Assembly (NCBI GenBank): GCA_003194525.1 | Contig: NBIV01000041.1 | Span: 248,001 to 312,000, forward strand | DNA: 64,000 bases | Source: Gracilariopsis chorda | Taxonomy: Eukaryota > Rhodophyta > Florideophyceae > Gracilariales > Gracilariaceae | Direction: 5' to 3' | Shown: piece by piece, positions 38,900 to 49,200 of the stretch | Numbering within the stretch: position 1 is the stretch's first letter | Layout of the letters: every line of letters starts with the position of its first letter | Notes under the pieces: model-generated | What the model was told of the DNA's origin: nothing | Databases searched by the model: none | The model's input: only the letters and a program-made list of their open reading frames with translations | Made by a program: the position numbers and the translations under genes

Positions 38900-39943
38900 A
38901 TGGATTACGTGAGGTACCTGCAAGCTAAGAGCACCGTAGACGCTCGCGCCTTTAACTATGCGGTTCTGAATGACTTTGAAGACTATCTGCGCCAAACAGC
39001 TTCCATTCGACGCTCTTCTACCAACGCCCCTCTGCGAGTCATTGAAGTTGGTGCTGGTGTTGGGATTATGTTTCAGCGCCTTCTGGAGAGAGATGTAACA
39101 TTCTCTACGGCGTCAACGCACTATACAGTGATTGATATTAAACCGGAGGTCGTCAAGGCAGCACAGGAGCTTATTAAGTCGAAACTTACGATTAAGAACG
39201 ATGACATTCTTGCAGGTCAAGTGTCACTACCGGTGCAGTCTCCTACGGTCACTGGTAGCTCAGGAGTACACCACCACAGTTCATGCGATGAAAGTCTTCG
39301 TAATCTCGGGGAAGTTTCTGTAACCGAGAGTTTGACTATTAGCTTTTTGGTTGGAGACGCTCTGGAATACGTCAGGTCCAATAAGGCTCGTTTCGATGTC
39401 ATAATAGCTGCAGCAGTCTTAGACTTGTGGCAACTCGAAGAAGCAGTGGAATCTCTTCTGGGAGCCTTGGACGTTAATGGTGGCGTATGTGCCTTTTATT
39501 TCCCGATCAACTTCGACGGAACGACAAGCTTTTTCCCAGAGTCTTGTGAAGGAAGTACCTATGACAAGAATGTTGAGGACGAGTACCATGCTGCAATGGG
39601 GCATCGTCTAGTCTCGGGAAGCGAAGTACAAACATGTTACACAGGGCGCTCACTAATCCCTGTTTTGAATAAGGAGAATATTGAACTGACTTCGTACGGG
39701 AGCTCCTCATGGATCGTCAAGCCGAACAGTGACGGCACATACGAATGCGATGAGCGTTACTTTCTGAACTGCATACTTGACTTTATCGAAGCAACGCTAG
39801 AAGATTCTGGTATAAGTGGACCAGAGTTTGATTCGGGCGCGTTCTCTAGGTACATGGCGTGTCGTCGTGAGCAAATCGCTAACGGCCAATTGTATTTCCT
39901 TGCGCATAACATTGATTTGTGCGGTCATTTGAAACTGCGATGA
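38900..39943 (+). CDS. Class I SAM-dependent methyltransferase, 347 aa
   Basis: This is a soluble methyltransferase of unknown substrate. Motif I is LRVIEVGAGVGIMFQRLL (about residues 44-61), followed by the ribose-binding acidic residue in YTVIDIKPEVVKAAQELI. Motif III/IV is FDVIIAAAVLDLWQLEEAVE, and the strand after it GGVCAFYFPINFDGTTSFFP. It lacks the NPPY/DPPY motif of nucleic-acid enzymes, so a small-molecule or protein substrate is more likely. An insert rich in Ser/Thr/His (about residues 112-140) lies between the Rossmann strands. The start at 38900 follows a short leader and gives a full-length fold. It is convergent with the gene at 39967-41131; the two stops are 24 bp apart. Confidence 0.7.
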   Translation: MDYVRYLQAKSTVDARAFNYAVLNDFEDYLRQTASIRRSSTNAPLRVIEVGAGVGIMFQRLLERDVTFSTASTHYTVIDIKPEVVKAAQELIKSKLTIKNDDILAGQVSLPVQSPTVTGSSGVHHHSSCDESLRNLGEVSVTESLTISFLVGDALEYVRSNKARFDVIIAAAVLDLWQLEEAVESLLGALDVNGGVCAFYFPINFDGTTSFFPESCEGSTYDKNVEDEYHAAMGHRLVSGSEVQTCYTGRSLIPVLNKENIELTSYGSSSWIVKPNSDGTYECDERYFLNCILDFIEATLEDSGISGPEFDSGAFSRYMACRREQIANGQLYFLAHNIDLCGHLKLR

Positions 39944-39966
39944 CAGTGTCAGGCACAAAACATGTT

Positions 39967-41131
39967 TCAATCATGGGCATTCCCGCGAAGCACCTGTTCT
40001 ACTTTGTTGAGCGTCTTCCTAAACTCTCGACGTTCCTCCACGCAGTTCTTAGCTGCAGTGGTGATGGTGTCTACTTCCTTGGTGAGCTTTGCAGTGCGTG
40101 CAGTGTGCTCTGTCCGTAGCGCTGCGACCTGACTATCGAAGGCATTGGAGAGATTCTTCAGGGATGAATGCAAGGAGCTTAAGGATTTCATCTCATTAGA
40201 AGTCATGGTCTAGTAGAAATGAGTCAGTGCCATCTACAGTATCCCGGCTCATTCGAGGTATGTCTCAATCGACGGACGCGTACATACCTTGACTTTCTTC
40301 AACTCCTCATCCAGAGTCCGGGGAGCGTGCTTCAACTCATGGGCAGTTTTAGAGATATCACATGCCACGGAGCTGACCAGATTCCTCATCGTTTCTTCCG
40401 CTTTCCCTACCTTGACGTTCATCTCCTTCGCAATCTGCGTGTTTTGCTGTTCACAGCGACGCTTCTCGGCCTAGCAAAATTTCAGCAGTCAGAACGTTTC
40501 GAAGTCAGTATTGGATTCTTTTGCATAATCGACAAAGAGAACTTACTCGACGTCTCTGCTCCGCCATGTTCTTGAGTTTCTGTAGAAACTGCAGATCAGA
40601 TTTATCCTCTGACGTCTGACCTCCTTTTTCAGATTCCTTCAAATCATTGTTGGTTCCCAAGGGGCCGCTACCTCCTCCGTTCTGATGTGATTTCTTTGTC
40701 TTCGCTTTGCGCTTCTTGGGAGAGAAACGATGCGCATTAGTTATCTTCTGTTTTCGCTTCTTTTGTCCACGCAGCTCAGATGCGGGTGCCTCAGAACGCT
40801 TCGCGGCATTGGGCTTCCTACTCTTAATGATGGTCTTCGAGACACCCAATCGCGGAAGCAGATCCCGCTTTGCATTAGTTGCTTCTTTTGGATTATTGTG
40901 TTCGTTTCCATTCAGCGGCATCCATGAAGAACTGGTGATATCCTTTGCTCCGCATTCCGTCGGTTTCGGGAACAGCTGCGCGTCTGGAGGGCCTTCTTTG
41001 CGGAGAGAATCGAGCATAGCCTCGATGCTGTCAAGCGCTTCTGCTAGAGGATTGGGCATCTTGATGTCAACGCTTCCGAACGGACCCGCGATGTTACGCG
41101 GGTGAGCAAGTGGAACAAGGAAAGGGGGCAC
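39967..41131 (-). CDS. Three-exon nuclear coiled-coil protein
   Basis: Exon 1 is 41131 (or 41059, the second in-frame ATG) to 40547, exon 2 40470-40288, exon 3 40209-39967. The introns are 76 and 78 nt, both GT-AG (GTAAGT...TTGCTAG and GTATGT...CTACTAG) and both phase 0. The N-terminus (MPNPLAEALDSIEAMLDSLR) is a short helix. The centre is full of Lys/Arg clusters (RGQKKRKQKITNAHR, PKKRKAKTKKSH), strong nuclear signals. From LQFLQKLKNMAEQRRR onward, across exons 2 and 3, it is almost all coiled coil (EKRRCEQQNTQIAKEM; LHSSLKNLSNAFDSQVAALR; EERREFRKTLNKVEQVL). A kinetochore, centromere or recombination role is conceivable but nothing proves it. Confidence 0.65.
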
Positions 41132-41844
41132 GAGTGAAGAGGGAAAGAAGGGGGGACATCATACAACTGGGGTTATACGATATAGGTACATCAACGCTAC
41201 GTTGTTTGCTTTTCATGAAGAATTGTGTTAAGTTTCGGTTTACACGAGCCAAGTCTCCTCTGGCCTCTACGCACGGAACATGAAGCGAAAGATTTCAGTT
41301 CGTCACCATCTATATCTTCAAAACGAAAACCTGAAGCAGAAGAGAAACGAACATGCATCGTACTGGAAAAATGGTATGTGTTAGACGATATTGCCGCACT
41401 GCGCAGCCTTTTCGTTGAAGAGCTTTTGTTCCAAGAGGGTGTGCCACGTAGCTGCCAGAGACAGGTGTGATTCAGTCGTCCACTTTTCAGAGCCGTCTCA
41501 CCTGCGTATGGAGCAGAGGAAAGATGAAGGTGTCAAAACTCTTGTGATTGCGCGAACAAATAGCATTAAGATACACCCACGAAAAGGACAGTAGTTTGTA
41601 TTTGGGGGTCATATTCTCTTACCAGCCCACACTCGTGAGGCGGGTAGTAAGAAAGGTTAAAGCTTGAAGAACACATGTTAAAATAGGGATTTGACGTGCC
41701 CGTCAAATGCATACAATCATTACGCACAAGTCGCGGTGAAGACGACTGCAAGTTCTATACAAGGATATTATGCTAAACAAGCACTGGTTCAAAGTGGGAC
41801 ATAGATCTGGGAATGGTTGGAAAAGGAAGGAAGGACAGAGCAAC
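41132..41844. other. Intergenic region
   Basis: Short frames only. No RNA gene, repeat or known motif was seen between the coiled-coil gene start and the CCT gene end. Confidence 0.5.
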
Positions 41845-42459
41845 TCATGTAGAAGGCTTGTCTTTCGTTTTTGACGCGGTGTGGTCTTTGGCGGATGAGG
41901 TGGTCTGCTTGGTTGATTGAGACTTGGGAGGTGGTCCGGGGGTCCCGTCGTCGTAAGTCTCGCCAGGCGGTGGTTTGGAGAAGCGACCCTTGTATCTTGG
42001 CCTTGTCTCCGCCAAGCGTTTACGAACCATGTAGCGCACCCTTTTTCTGAACTGGCGACGCCTCTTTTTCTCCCGGAAACGTTTGAGGGCCTCTTGTCTT
42101 TCCTCGCGGGTGTACTTGAAAAAGGTTGCGTCACCGCGGGCAAAGGTCGGGGGCACGCCCCGTGGAGAGGTGGAGGGTGGAGTGGTTATCTTCTGACGGA
42201 GGGCTGGGGATTGGGCTGAAGTAGGGGTACTATCGATTGAGTCTGAGTCGTCGCTCAAGTCGGCAGGCATGTCCGAGGAAGTTGCACTGCTTGAATGTGG
42301 GCGACCGTGTTGGGTTGAAGGGCGACAATGGCGAGCATCACTGACGGCGAGCAGCAGTTGAACTGCGAGGTTGGTCTCGCTGCTTATTCTGGACAGTGGC
42401 GGGGCTGCTGCGGTGGTGCCGGATCCCATCGTGTTTGGAAGTACGTTGGGAGGCACCAA
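41845..42459 (-). CDS. CCT-motif protein
   Basis: The CCT motif (named for CONSTANS, CO-like and TOC1) is a plant and algal DNA/NF-Y-binding and nuclear-entry module. Here it reads EERQEALKRFREKKRRRQFR then KRVRYMVRKRLAETRPRYKG and RFSK (about residues 118-162), matching the RxxALxRxREKRKxRxFxKxxRYxxRKxxAExRPRxKGRF pattern at nearly every key place. The rest is Ser/Thr/Pro-rich and disordered; there is no B-box finger or response-regulator receiver domain, so it is a CCT-only protein of 204 residues. The first ATG is at 42459; the region upstream is GC-rich and has an AAATATCT palindrome about 550 bp away. It is likely a transcription regulator; a light or clock role is only an inference. Confidence 0.85.
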   Translation of the reverse strand: MVPPNVLPNTMGSGTTAAAPPLSRISSETNLAVQLLLAVSDARHCRPSTQHGRPHSSSATSSDMPADLSDDSDSIDSTPTSAQSPALRQKITTPPSTSPRGVPPTFARGDATFFKYTREERQEALKRFREKKRRRQFRKRVRYMVRKRLAETRPRYKGRFSKPPPGETYDDGTPGPPPKSQSTKQTTSSAKDHTASKTKDKPST

Positions 42460-43878
42460 AACGGTATGGCAGGGAAGGCAGAGCGAGTTGAAAGGCTATG
42501 CCGCACGAAGAGGGAAGACGAAGACCGGTGGGAAGGGGATAACGTCGGAGCGAGAGGTGAGAAGGATGGTCAAGTTGTAATGGAGACCCGATGCGTTAAG
42601 AGTGACAGACGGTTGCAGGAGGAGAAGGGGATGACCAGGGGATGACGAAGATGAGATGAGTGACGGGAAGACAGAGGTGTGGGAAGGCGGATGTACGGGA
42701 AGGAGTTGGCAGTGGGACGGGAGTGGGCAGCCAAGAAACGGTGAACAGCGATGTGGGAAAGCGAAGTGGTGTGTGGGAGAAGGGTGAAACGCTGAGAGCA
42801 CCTGCGAAGAGTTGCAGAGAACGTGTGTGGCTATATGCAAAAATGCACTGGGCGCGAGGAGGGTGAGGTGCTACAGCGGCACTGGAAATGGAATCGGCGC
42901 GAATGGCGGGTGCACGACGCGACGGGGGGGCGATAGGACATCAGTCCGGAGCGTGCGCCGTCGTCGCGCAGGTGCACTGCGCTCTGAACGCGCGCGCGCG
43001 CGCACGTTCCAAATATCTGCGTAGATATTTGGGTTGTTTTTGGACGCGTGCCCGCTGCTGATTGGCCGATTTTCAGATAGGAATCTTGTGCGATGGTTGG
43101 TTGTGACGGCGTTGCATTAGATGGGCGATGTGGTTGGCGGAGGCGCTGGTTGGCTGCGTCCAGATTCTTTCGCAGATATGATTTCACAAGTGGTCCAATA
43201 CGGTTGGAGCATTGCTTTCGTCGCTGCGGCTGGACGATGCCATTGGCTGTTGTGGAGCGGTGGCGGTTTTGTGCGATCCTGGTGGGCTGAGCTGGTGACA
43301 GTGGCACGTGCTCTGCTATCAAGGCGGACGGCGCGCGCGCGCGCTGCGCCACACACACAAGTCACGCCTGCATTGCGCTGCGCTGCGTGCCACAGTGCGC
43401 AGATTGGCTTGGCGCATAACTTGCAATTCGCCATATCGTAAATATCGTGCGCGACAAACGTGTGCCATACATAACTTTATCTCATCCTTACCCCCCGCCC
43501 TGTGCAGGAAAGCATCCTCCACTTCCCTGAAACCACTGCGCCCACCCGCCACCGGTTCGCGTCGCAGTAGCTACTGCGCGTAGTTTCTCAGCAAAATATT
43601 CCGCCCCGTCGCGCTGCCTCTGCCAGACGCCGCTTCAGAACGCCGCCGCAGATACCTCTTGGTTGTGCCCCACTGGAGCTTCACTGAGCAGTTGGCTGTT
43701 CTCCCTCCTCTTTTCGGAGCATCACCTGTAGAACGTCTTCAACCCATGCGTGGCATGTGGGCATAACCGGTACATATCATTGTACCGTTGGTGGTGGCAG
43801 GAAAACGCGATCGCTTGCACAACAACAACAACAAATTGTGTCGTTGTGGGCGGGTGTCCTTTTGGTATCTCGCTTTAA
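42460..43878. other. GC-rich upstream region without a supported gene
   Basis: This contains gcgcgc runs and several long frames on both strands that look like by-products of GC content (Arg/Ala/His-rich, no domain). The palindrome at 43009 is the only clear site. Confidence 0.5.
43009..43032. promoter_or_regulatory. Palindrome with evening-element-like core
   Basis: Ten-base perfect arms, CCAAATATCT and AGATATTTGG, flank GCGT. AAATATCT is one base short of the plant evening element AAAATATCT. It lies about 550 bp upstream of the CCT gene start. The same CAAATATCTGC string recurs at about 63890. Confidence 0.4.
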
Positions 43879-44553
43879 ACCACTCAGCCATCTCTTCGTG
43901 TCAAGTACAGTAACCCAGTTACCCTTGAACTGTTATGTACGGATTCCGCCCACTTCCCGCAAACGCCTCCTCTGCTGAACAAACGTCAAGTAGGCACTCT
44001 TGCATCCTCCAAAAACCCTCCTCCAACAACTGCCCGCCTTAAATCTTTGTCCACGTTAGAAACAGCTGCTGAACAAACACAATCTCCGTTCCTCATCGTC
44101 ATCAATAAAGCTCAAAAAACCCATCATTACACTCCGTCCTACGTCGTTGCCACTGACGTAAAACTCGTCACTGCGCTCAGAATCATTTTCGACTCGCTGG
44201 GAAGCATTAACTTGAGAGTCTCGAGTTTAATGCCACTTCCCGTCCACCAACCAGATGCTAGCAAGCGCCCTGCTGTTACAACTGACGCTGTTCCGTCCTT
44301 TGTGGCTTCGGCAACACCGCGTCGAAACCATTTGGCTTCACGATATCTTCAACTCATCGCGCTTTCTTGTCACTTGTTCAGCATACACTCGTTCGCAATT
44401 CCTCTGGTGCCAAATTTGGCGTGCAGCGGCCACACTCGTTTCCATCGGTATCGTGTCCTTACTATCGACATTCCGTTCTTCAGAAACGCCATGATACACG
44501 TCTGCCTCGCGATGGAAGTTCTTACATCTGCCGTTGGTACAGTACAGCGGTAA
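43879..44553 (+). other. Open frame without a good start (possible exon)
   Basis: The frame is open for 225 codons from the stop at 43876 to TAA 44551; the first ATG is at 44047. It reads KRQVGTLASSKNPPPTTARL, then SPFLIVINKAQKTHHYTPSY and TDVKLVTALRIIFDSLGSIN, which looks like protein, but later parts look random. It shows no domain. It could be an exon of a spliced gene, a dead gene, or chance. Confidence 0.25.
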
Positions 44554-46210
44554 AGGTTAGCGGTAACCCTTTACTCCTTTCGCAATGGCTGTTTGACAAC
44601 TTTGCAGTAGCTAGTACTTTTTGGTACGAAGTACATCCTTTGGTGAGATCTCAGCGGGCATGTGCAATTTAGGGCATGCAGCTGGCCGATCGTGACTCAA
44701 TTCCAACATCGGCACTCAATTTATCTACCTATGCCAAGTAGTATTCAGCGCTCTCCATTCGTCCTCAAACAAACGCCCACCCTCTTTGGCAGATTTTGGC
44801 CTGTAAGCCTTCAAGAAAGCACTGAACGCGAGCGTAAGGGGCTAGCAGTCTATCCTCCTCACTCTTCTGGTCCAACGCCTGTAGAGGCGTGGTTAGTTAA
44901 GGATAATCGCCTCTACGCGAATGCTTGGAGTCTTCAGTGTAGTATCATCATCGCAGTTGGGCGGTCAAGACTTTCTTTTGTGAGGCTTAAGTTCAGGGCT
45001 GAACTCAACCACGCGCGCTACTGTTCGTCTCGACAAGAAAGTAGCGTAGTATCATTGCATTTGGTTTTTGCTTTTATCTTGGGTTGATGTTTGATGTTCA
45101 TGAAACGAAACTGGTGTGTTGCAACAACTATAATAATCTTGTTGGTGGTTGCGTATACTGTTGAATGCGAAACTTCACCGGTACACGTACAAAAGTGCGA
45201 CGGTAAAAGGTTTCGGAATGGCAGGGACTTTGAAAGTTGACTCATATTTGCTTGCAAGCAACTGAACTGCCCCGAGACCACTGACTGTGCTTGAGCTGAA
45301 GGAAAAATGCTCCGACTAGGACGCTGAGAGGGTTCTTAACTCATCACACCAAAACACTGGCAGCACAAGCTCGCAGTACGGCACTGGGAATCTACGTGTT
45401 AAAGTTGTAGCAGGTATCAAAAAGGCTCAGGTTTGCTGGCCCAAGTTGCCAATGTTAGGAGACTACCAGGGGATAGAGGGCTAGCTCGATGGGTATGGAA
45501 AACGTCCCGGTGCCTCAAGCCGTCGCCGTTGCAGCTCGGCCTAGACATTCGCGCGGAGTTGGATCCTCTTTTTGCGGATTCCTTCGTCTCCATCTCGGAG
45601 TTTTCGTTGTCCTGCCTTCTCCCTTCCCCAGTTCATTGTTCTGTTTTTATGTGCTACCTTCGTATAACTTGCACGGCTGGGAGTCTCTGCATATCGAAAG
45701 CAAAACGAAGCAGACGCCTTCTGCGGCGGCACAAGCTCGCTCCGGGACATATAGTGCAGCGACGCAGGAAGGCACCTGTTTTGTCCGACGCGAGAAGCCT
45801 ACTTCAATAAATTCTTTTAAAGAAACATATCACCGTCTTGCAGCGGTGCCTGCTGCAGTATTCTGCATTGGTGCCAAGCTTGGCGTCGGCGATATATAGT
45901 GTGGATCAACTCTGCACCCTCAACTGTCCGGGAGCAAACAGAGCAAGAACGGAAAGGATGACTTTCGTTCACATGTTCCAAGGAGCGCTTCCACTCCTTT
46001 CCCGCTGCTAGCTGACTCTGCCACTGGATACATCAGAAAAAAAGGAGAACAGAATAGAGGAGGCCTCGCGTTGTGCTTGTACATGCCCTGGCAGAAACTT
46101 GCTTTCATTCTTTTTTCTGCTTTCCCTCTTGATTCTAAGCAAGACATACACAAGCGCTGAACTTCCCCACTTTTTACTCTGCGTAACGCGTTTTTAAAAC
46201 AATACTCATC
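44554..46210. other. Intergenic region before the RRP12-like gene
   Basis: Frames of up to about 140 codons overlap on both strands (for example 45433-45810 and 45489-45899), but none has a recognisable motif or a consistent reading. Nothing else was identified. Confidence 0.45.
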
Positions 46211-49200
46211 ATGGTACAAGAAAATGGTCACCCGGCTTCCTTACGGGTAGCAGATCTCGCGTCGGCATTGCCGACCGCGACGACAACCTTTCGACGGCAT
46301 CGGGGGAAGGGCCAGTCAAAACCCATGCCCCCATCCCTTCCGGAGTGCTTTGCAGAGATATGGCGACGAAGAAAGTCAACATTACCTGCACACAGACGAG
46401 AACGTGCATCTTTGGAAGCAGTTGCATCGACGATCCCCGAAGAAGCGCGCAGTTTCTCAGGAGAAGCAGCTGCTGCGGCATATCTGGCCGCATTAATAGT
46501 ATCACTGGAAAGACTTGTTGCCAGCACCAAGCCAGCAATTTCAAAGCTGGGAGGAGGCGGTCACGTTGAGAAGATGACCAAAAAGCAGAGAAAGAAGCTC
46601 AAGAAGAAGGAACAAGATGCAGAACAGTCTGTGCGAGACATGACTGTACCTGAGCTTATGACTTCTGCTGCAACTGGCGCACACGATAAGGACCAATTGA
46701 TGAAAGATGATGATCAGAAGGATGTCGAATCGAACGAAGACATCGACCTCATATCCAGTTTAGTTTTCTTGGCTGGCCTAGCAGCATCTGCATGCAGTCA
46801 GGCTGTACTCAATGCGAAAGCAGAGCATGTTGTTGATGTCGTCATGCGAGCCCTTGACCATGTCGCTGGGCATCACACTGTTGCGAGGCATAGCAGCGCA
46901 GTTTTTTCCACTGTCCTAGCAGTTCTGGGCTCTTCTTCATGGTCGAACCCAAAAATGCAAAGAGCATATCTCTATTTGTTACGTCAGACTGCTGATGCTG
47001 ATAGCAAGACTCGGAGAAGAGCACGCGAGGCACTGACTGAGTTACTCAGTAGTCCAAGAGCTGCAATCATAAGGGCCAAGACTTCTTCGACAATGACGGC
47101 ACATTACGTGAATGAACTCAAGGTTTATGAGGAATTCTTCAGTTCTACCGTGCGAGATGTGGGTGGGGCAGCGTTGCAAGTAACCTCTCTAATCCACCTC
47201 TTGACAAGTGTGGAGCTTTACTCAATATTCCTGAATCCCAGTGACGCGGCAAAGGTTGCGAAGGAACTTGTCGTCATTGCAGCCAAGAACCAATCTGGTG
47301 TTACCTCTTTTGCCTTCCAAGCACTGACAAACCTGTTGAATCAAGATGCAGTTAACCAAGATCACTCTGGGGAGGGAGACGTGAAGTCGATCCGGATTCC
47401 ATTAGGCGATCTGAACAAATTGATGCTAGCCATTCTTCAACATAACCTTCCTGACGATCCTTCCGACGACTTGAAACAAGCATACGTGAGATGTTTGCAT
47501 ATCGGGAGCATTGTTCATTCTTCTTATTTTGAGTACTCATCCCCCTCAAAGGAGTTCATTCTGAAGCCCGTTCAACGCGTGTTTGATATGGTGACTGCGT
47601 CCACGGACACTAAAGTCACCCGTTCCCTTTGTGGAACCCTACGCGATCTGGTAATTCAGAAGTGGTTTTCCGGGAGGGCGGATGTTTTGCGCATTCTGGA
47701 AGGCTTTCTGAAAACTACTTTCAAATCAGCTTGGGGCGAAGTTTTTCCCGTGCTCAAGACGTATTTGGAAAACGATATGGCTGCTGGTAGCTCCTCTATG
47801 TCAGGTCCTGTGAGAAAACTACTACAAACGCTACTGAAGAAGCGTCAAGCATTTTTGGATTCCAAAGACCGCAAGGGTCAGGACGCGATACAATCTCTGA
47901 TCGCTTCTATTGCACGTGGCGGGGGTGCAGTTCATCTTGTTGACTTATGCAAACTCGAATACGACGACAAAGAACACATAACTCATGCTTGGATGTTGAC
48001 TTTGCTGCGTGACAATCTGCGGGGTGCTCCAATCAGCTTATTTGAACAAGTTTTCATTCCTCTAACGTCAAAGCTCGGTGATAAGTTGACTGTTGTGAGC
48101 AAGCAGAAGCGTGTTGTGGAAGCGAAGAATATTGCGAATTATATCTCTCAAATATGGAGGTTGTTTCCACCGTTTTGCACAAAACCATCTGACCTGAGCA
48201 AAGATGGTGCGTTGAACACTGCTTTTCAAGCTATATATACCTGTCTCACTCATGATGATCAGCTAATTATGTATCCGATAGGTGTTGGAGGTTTGAGACA
48301 ATTGAGTGTTTCAGTAGAGGCGCTGCCGTCTGAAGGAGAGGAACGTGAAAGGACTCAATCATCGTTTACGTCTCGCTTGAAGAAGTTATATCCCGTATTA
48401 CTAACTGTCAGTGAAAAGGTCTCCGAAGAACGCCGCCGAATGTTGCTTGAAGCTATCACAGTAGCTTGTAGAGCAACCCGAAATCCAATCGTTGTTACAG
48501 GTCTCCTGAGAAAGTCTATTCGTCGACTCCTAGAGCTCCAAGCACAAGCGTCCACTGAAAAGGAAAAGTCATCATCTATGTCAGACAGCGACTCACAAGT
48601 CTCGCAAAAGCAACACGCCGCAGCTGACATCGCGATTGCTATTGCAGAGAGCAAAATTATGCCCTTTGATGCATCAGAAGTCAGTTTTCTTGAGAAGGCC
48701 TTGAATCCCTTCTTCTTCAATCCGAAAGAATCTTCCTTGCAGAAGAAGGCGTACCGGGCATCGACGTTACTTCTTTCACTGCGAAATGATAGCCCGTCTC
48801 AACCCGAATGTCAACAGTTTCTGAGCACCATCTCGGCAGCTGGCGACACGGTTGCACCTGGTGCAAAAGCAAGACGACAATCCCTCATTTCTGCTCTTGT
48901 TCAACAGAGCCTACGAATAGGCGCCGGGGCACAACGTACCGATTATCTGCAGGGTCTCAATGATAGATTTTTGTCTGAGGTTGTGCTGGGAACAAGAGAC
49001 GTTTCAGAAAGAACAAGAGCAGCTTCCTTTGAAACACTTATTGCACTTGGAAGGAACTGGAATTTATCAAGTCCAGGAAAGGACTTCAGCGGCCTGCAAA
49101 ACTTCTTTTTCGCTGTCGCAGCGGGACTTGGCGGACGGACTGTGCAGATGCTGTCATCTACACTGACTGCGCTCGGTCGACTGATCTACGATTTCCGTGG

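Noticed and set aside
42831-43441. Overlapping 105-175-codon frames on both strands
   Set aside because: Ala/Arg/Thr-rich text driven by GC-rich DNA; no start context, motif or consistent frame.
45433-45899. Two overlapping plus-strand frames of 125 and 136 codons
   Set aside because: Neither shows a domain, and the hydrophobic stretch falls in the same DNA in both, so it is likely chance.
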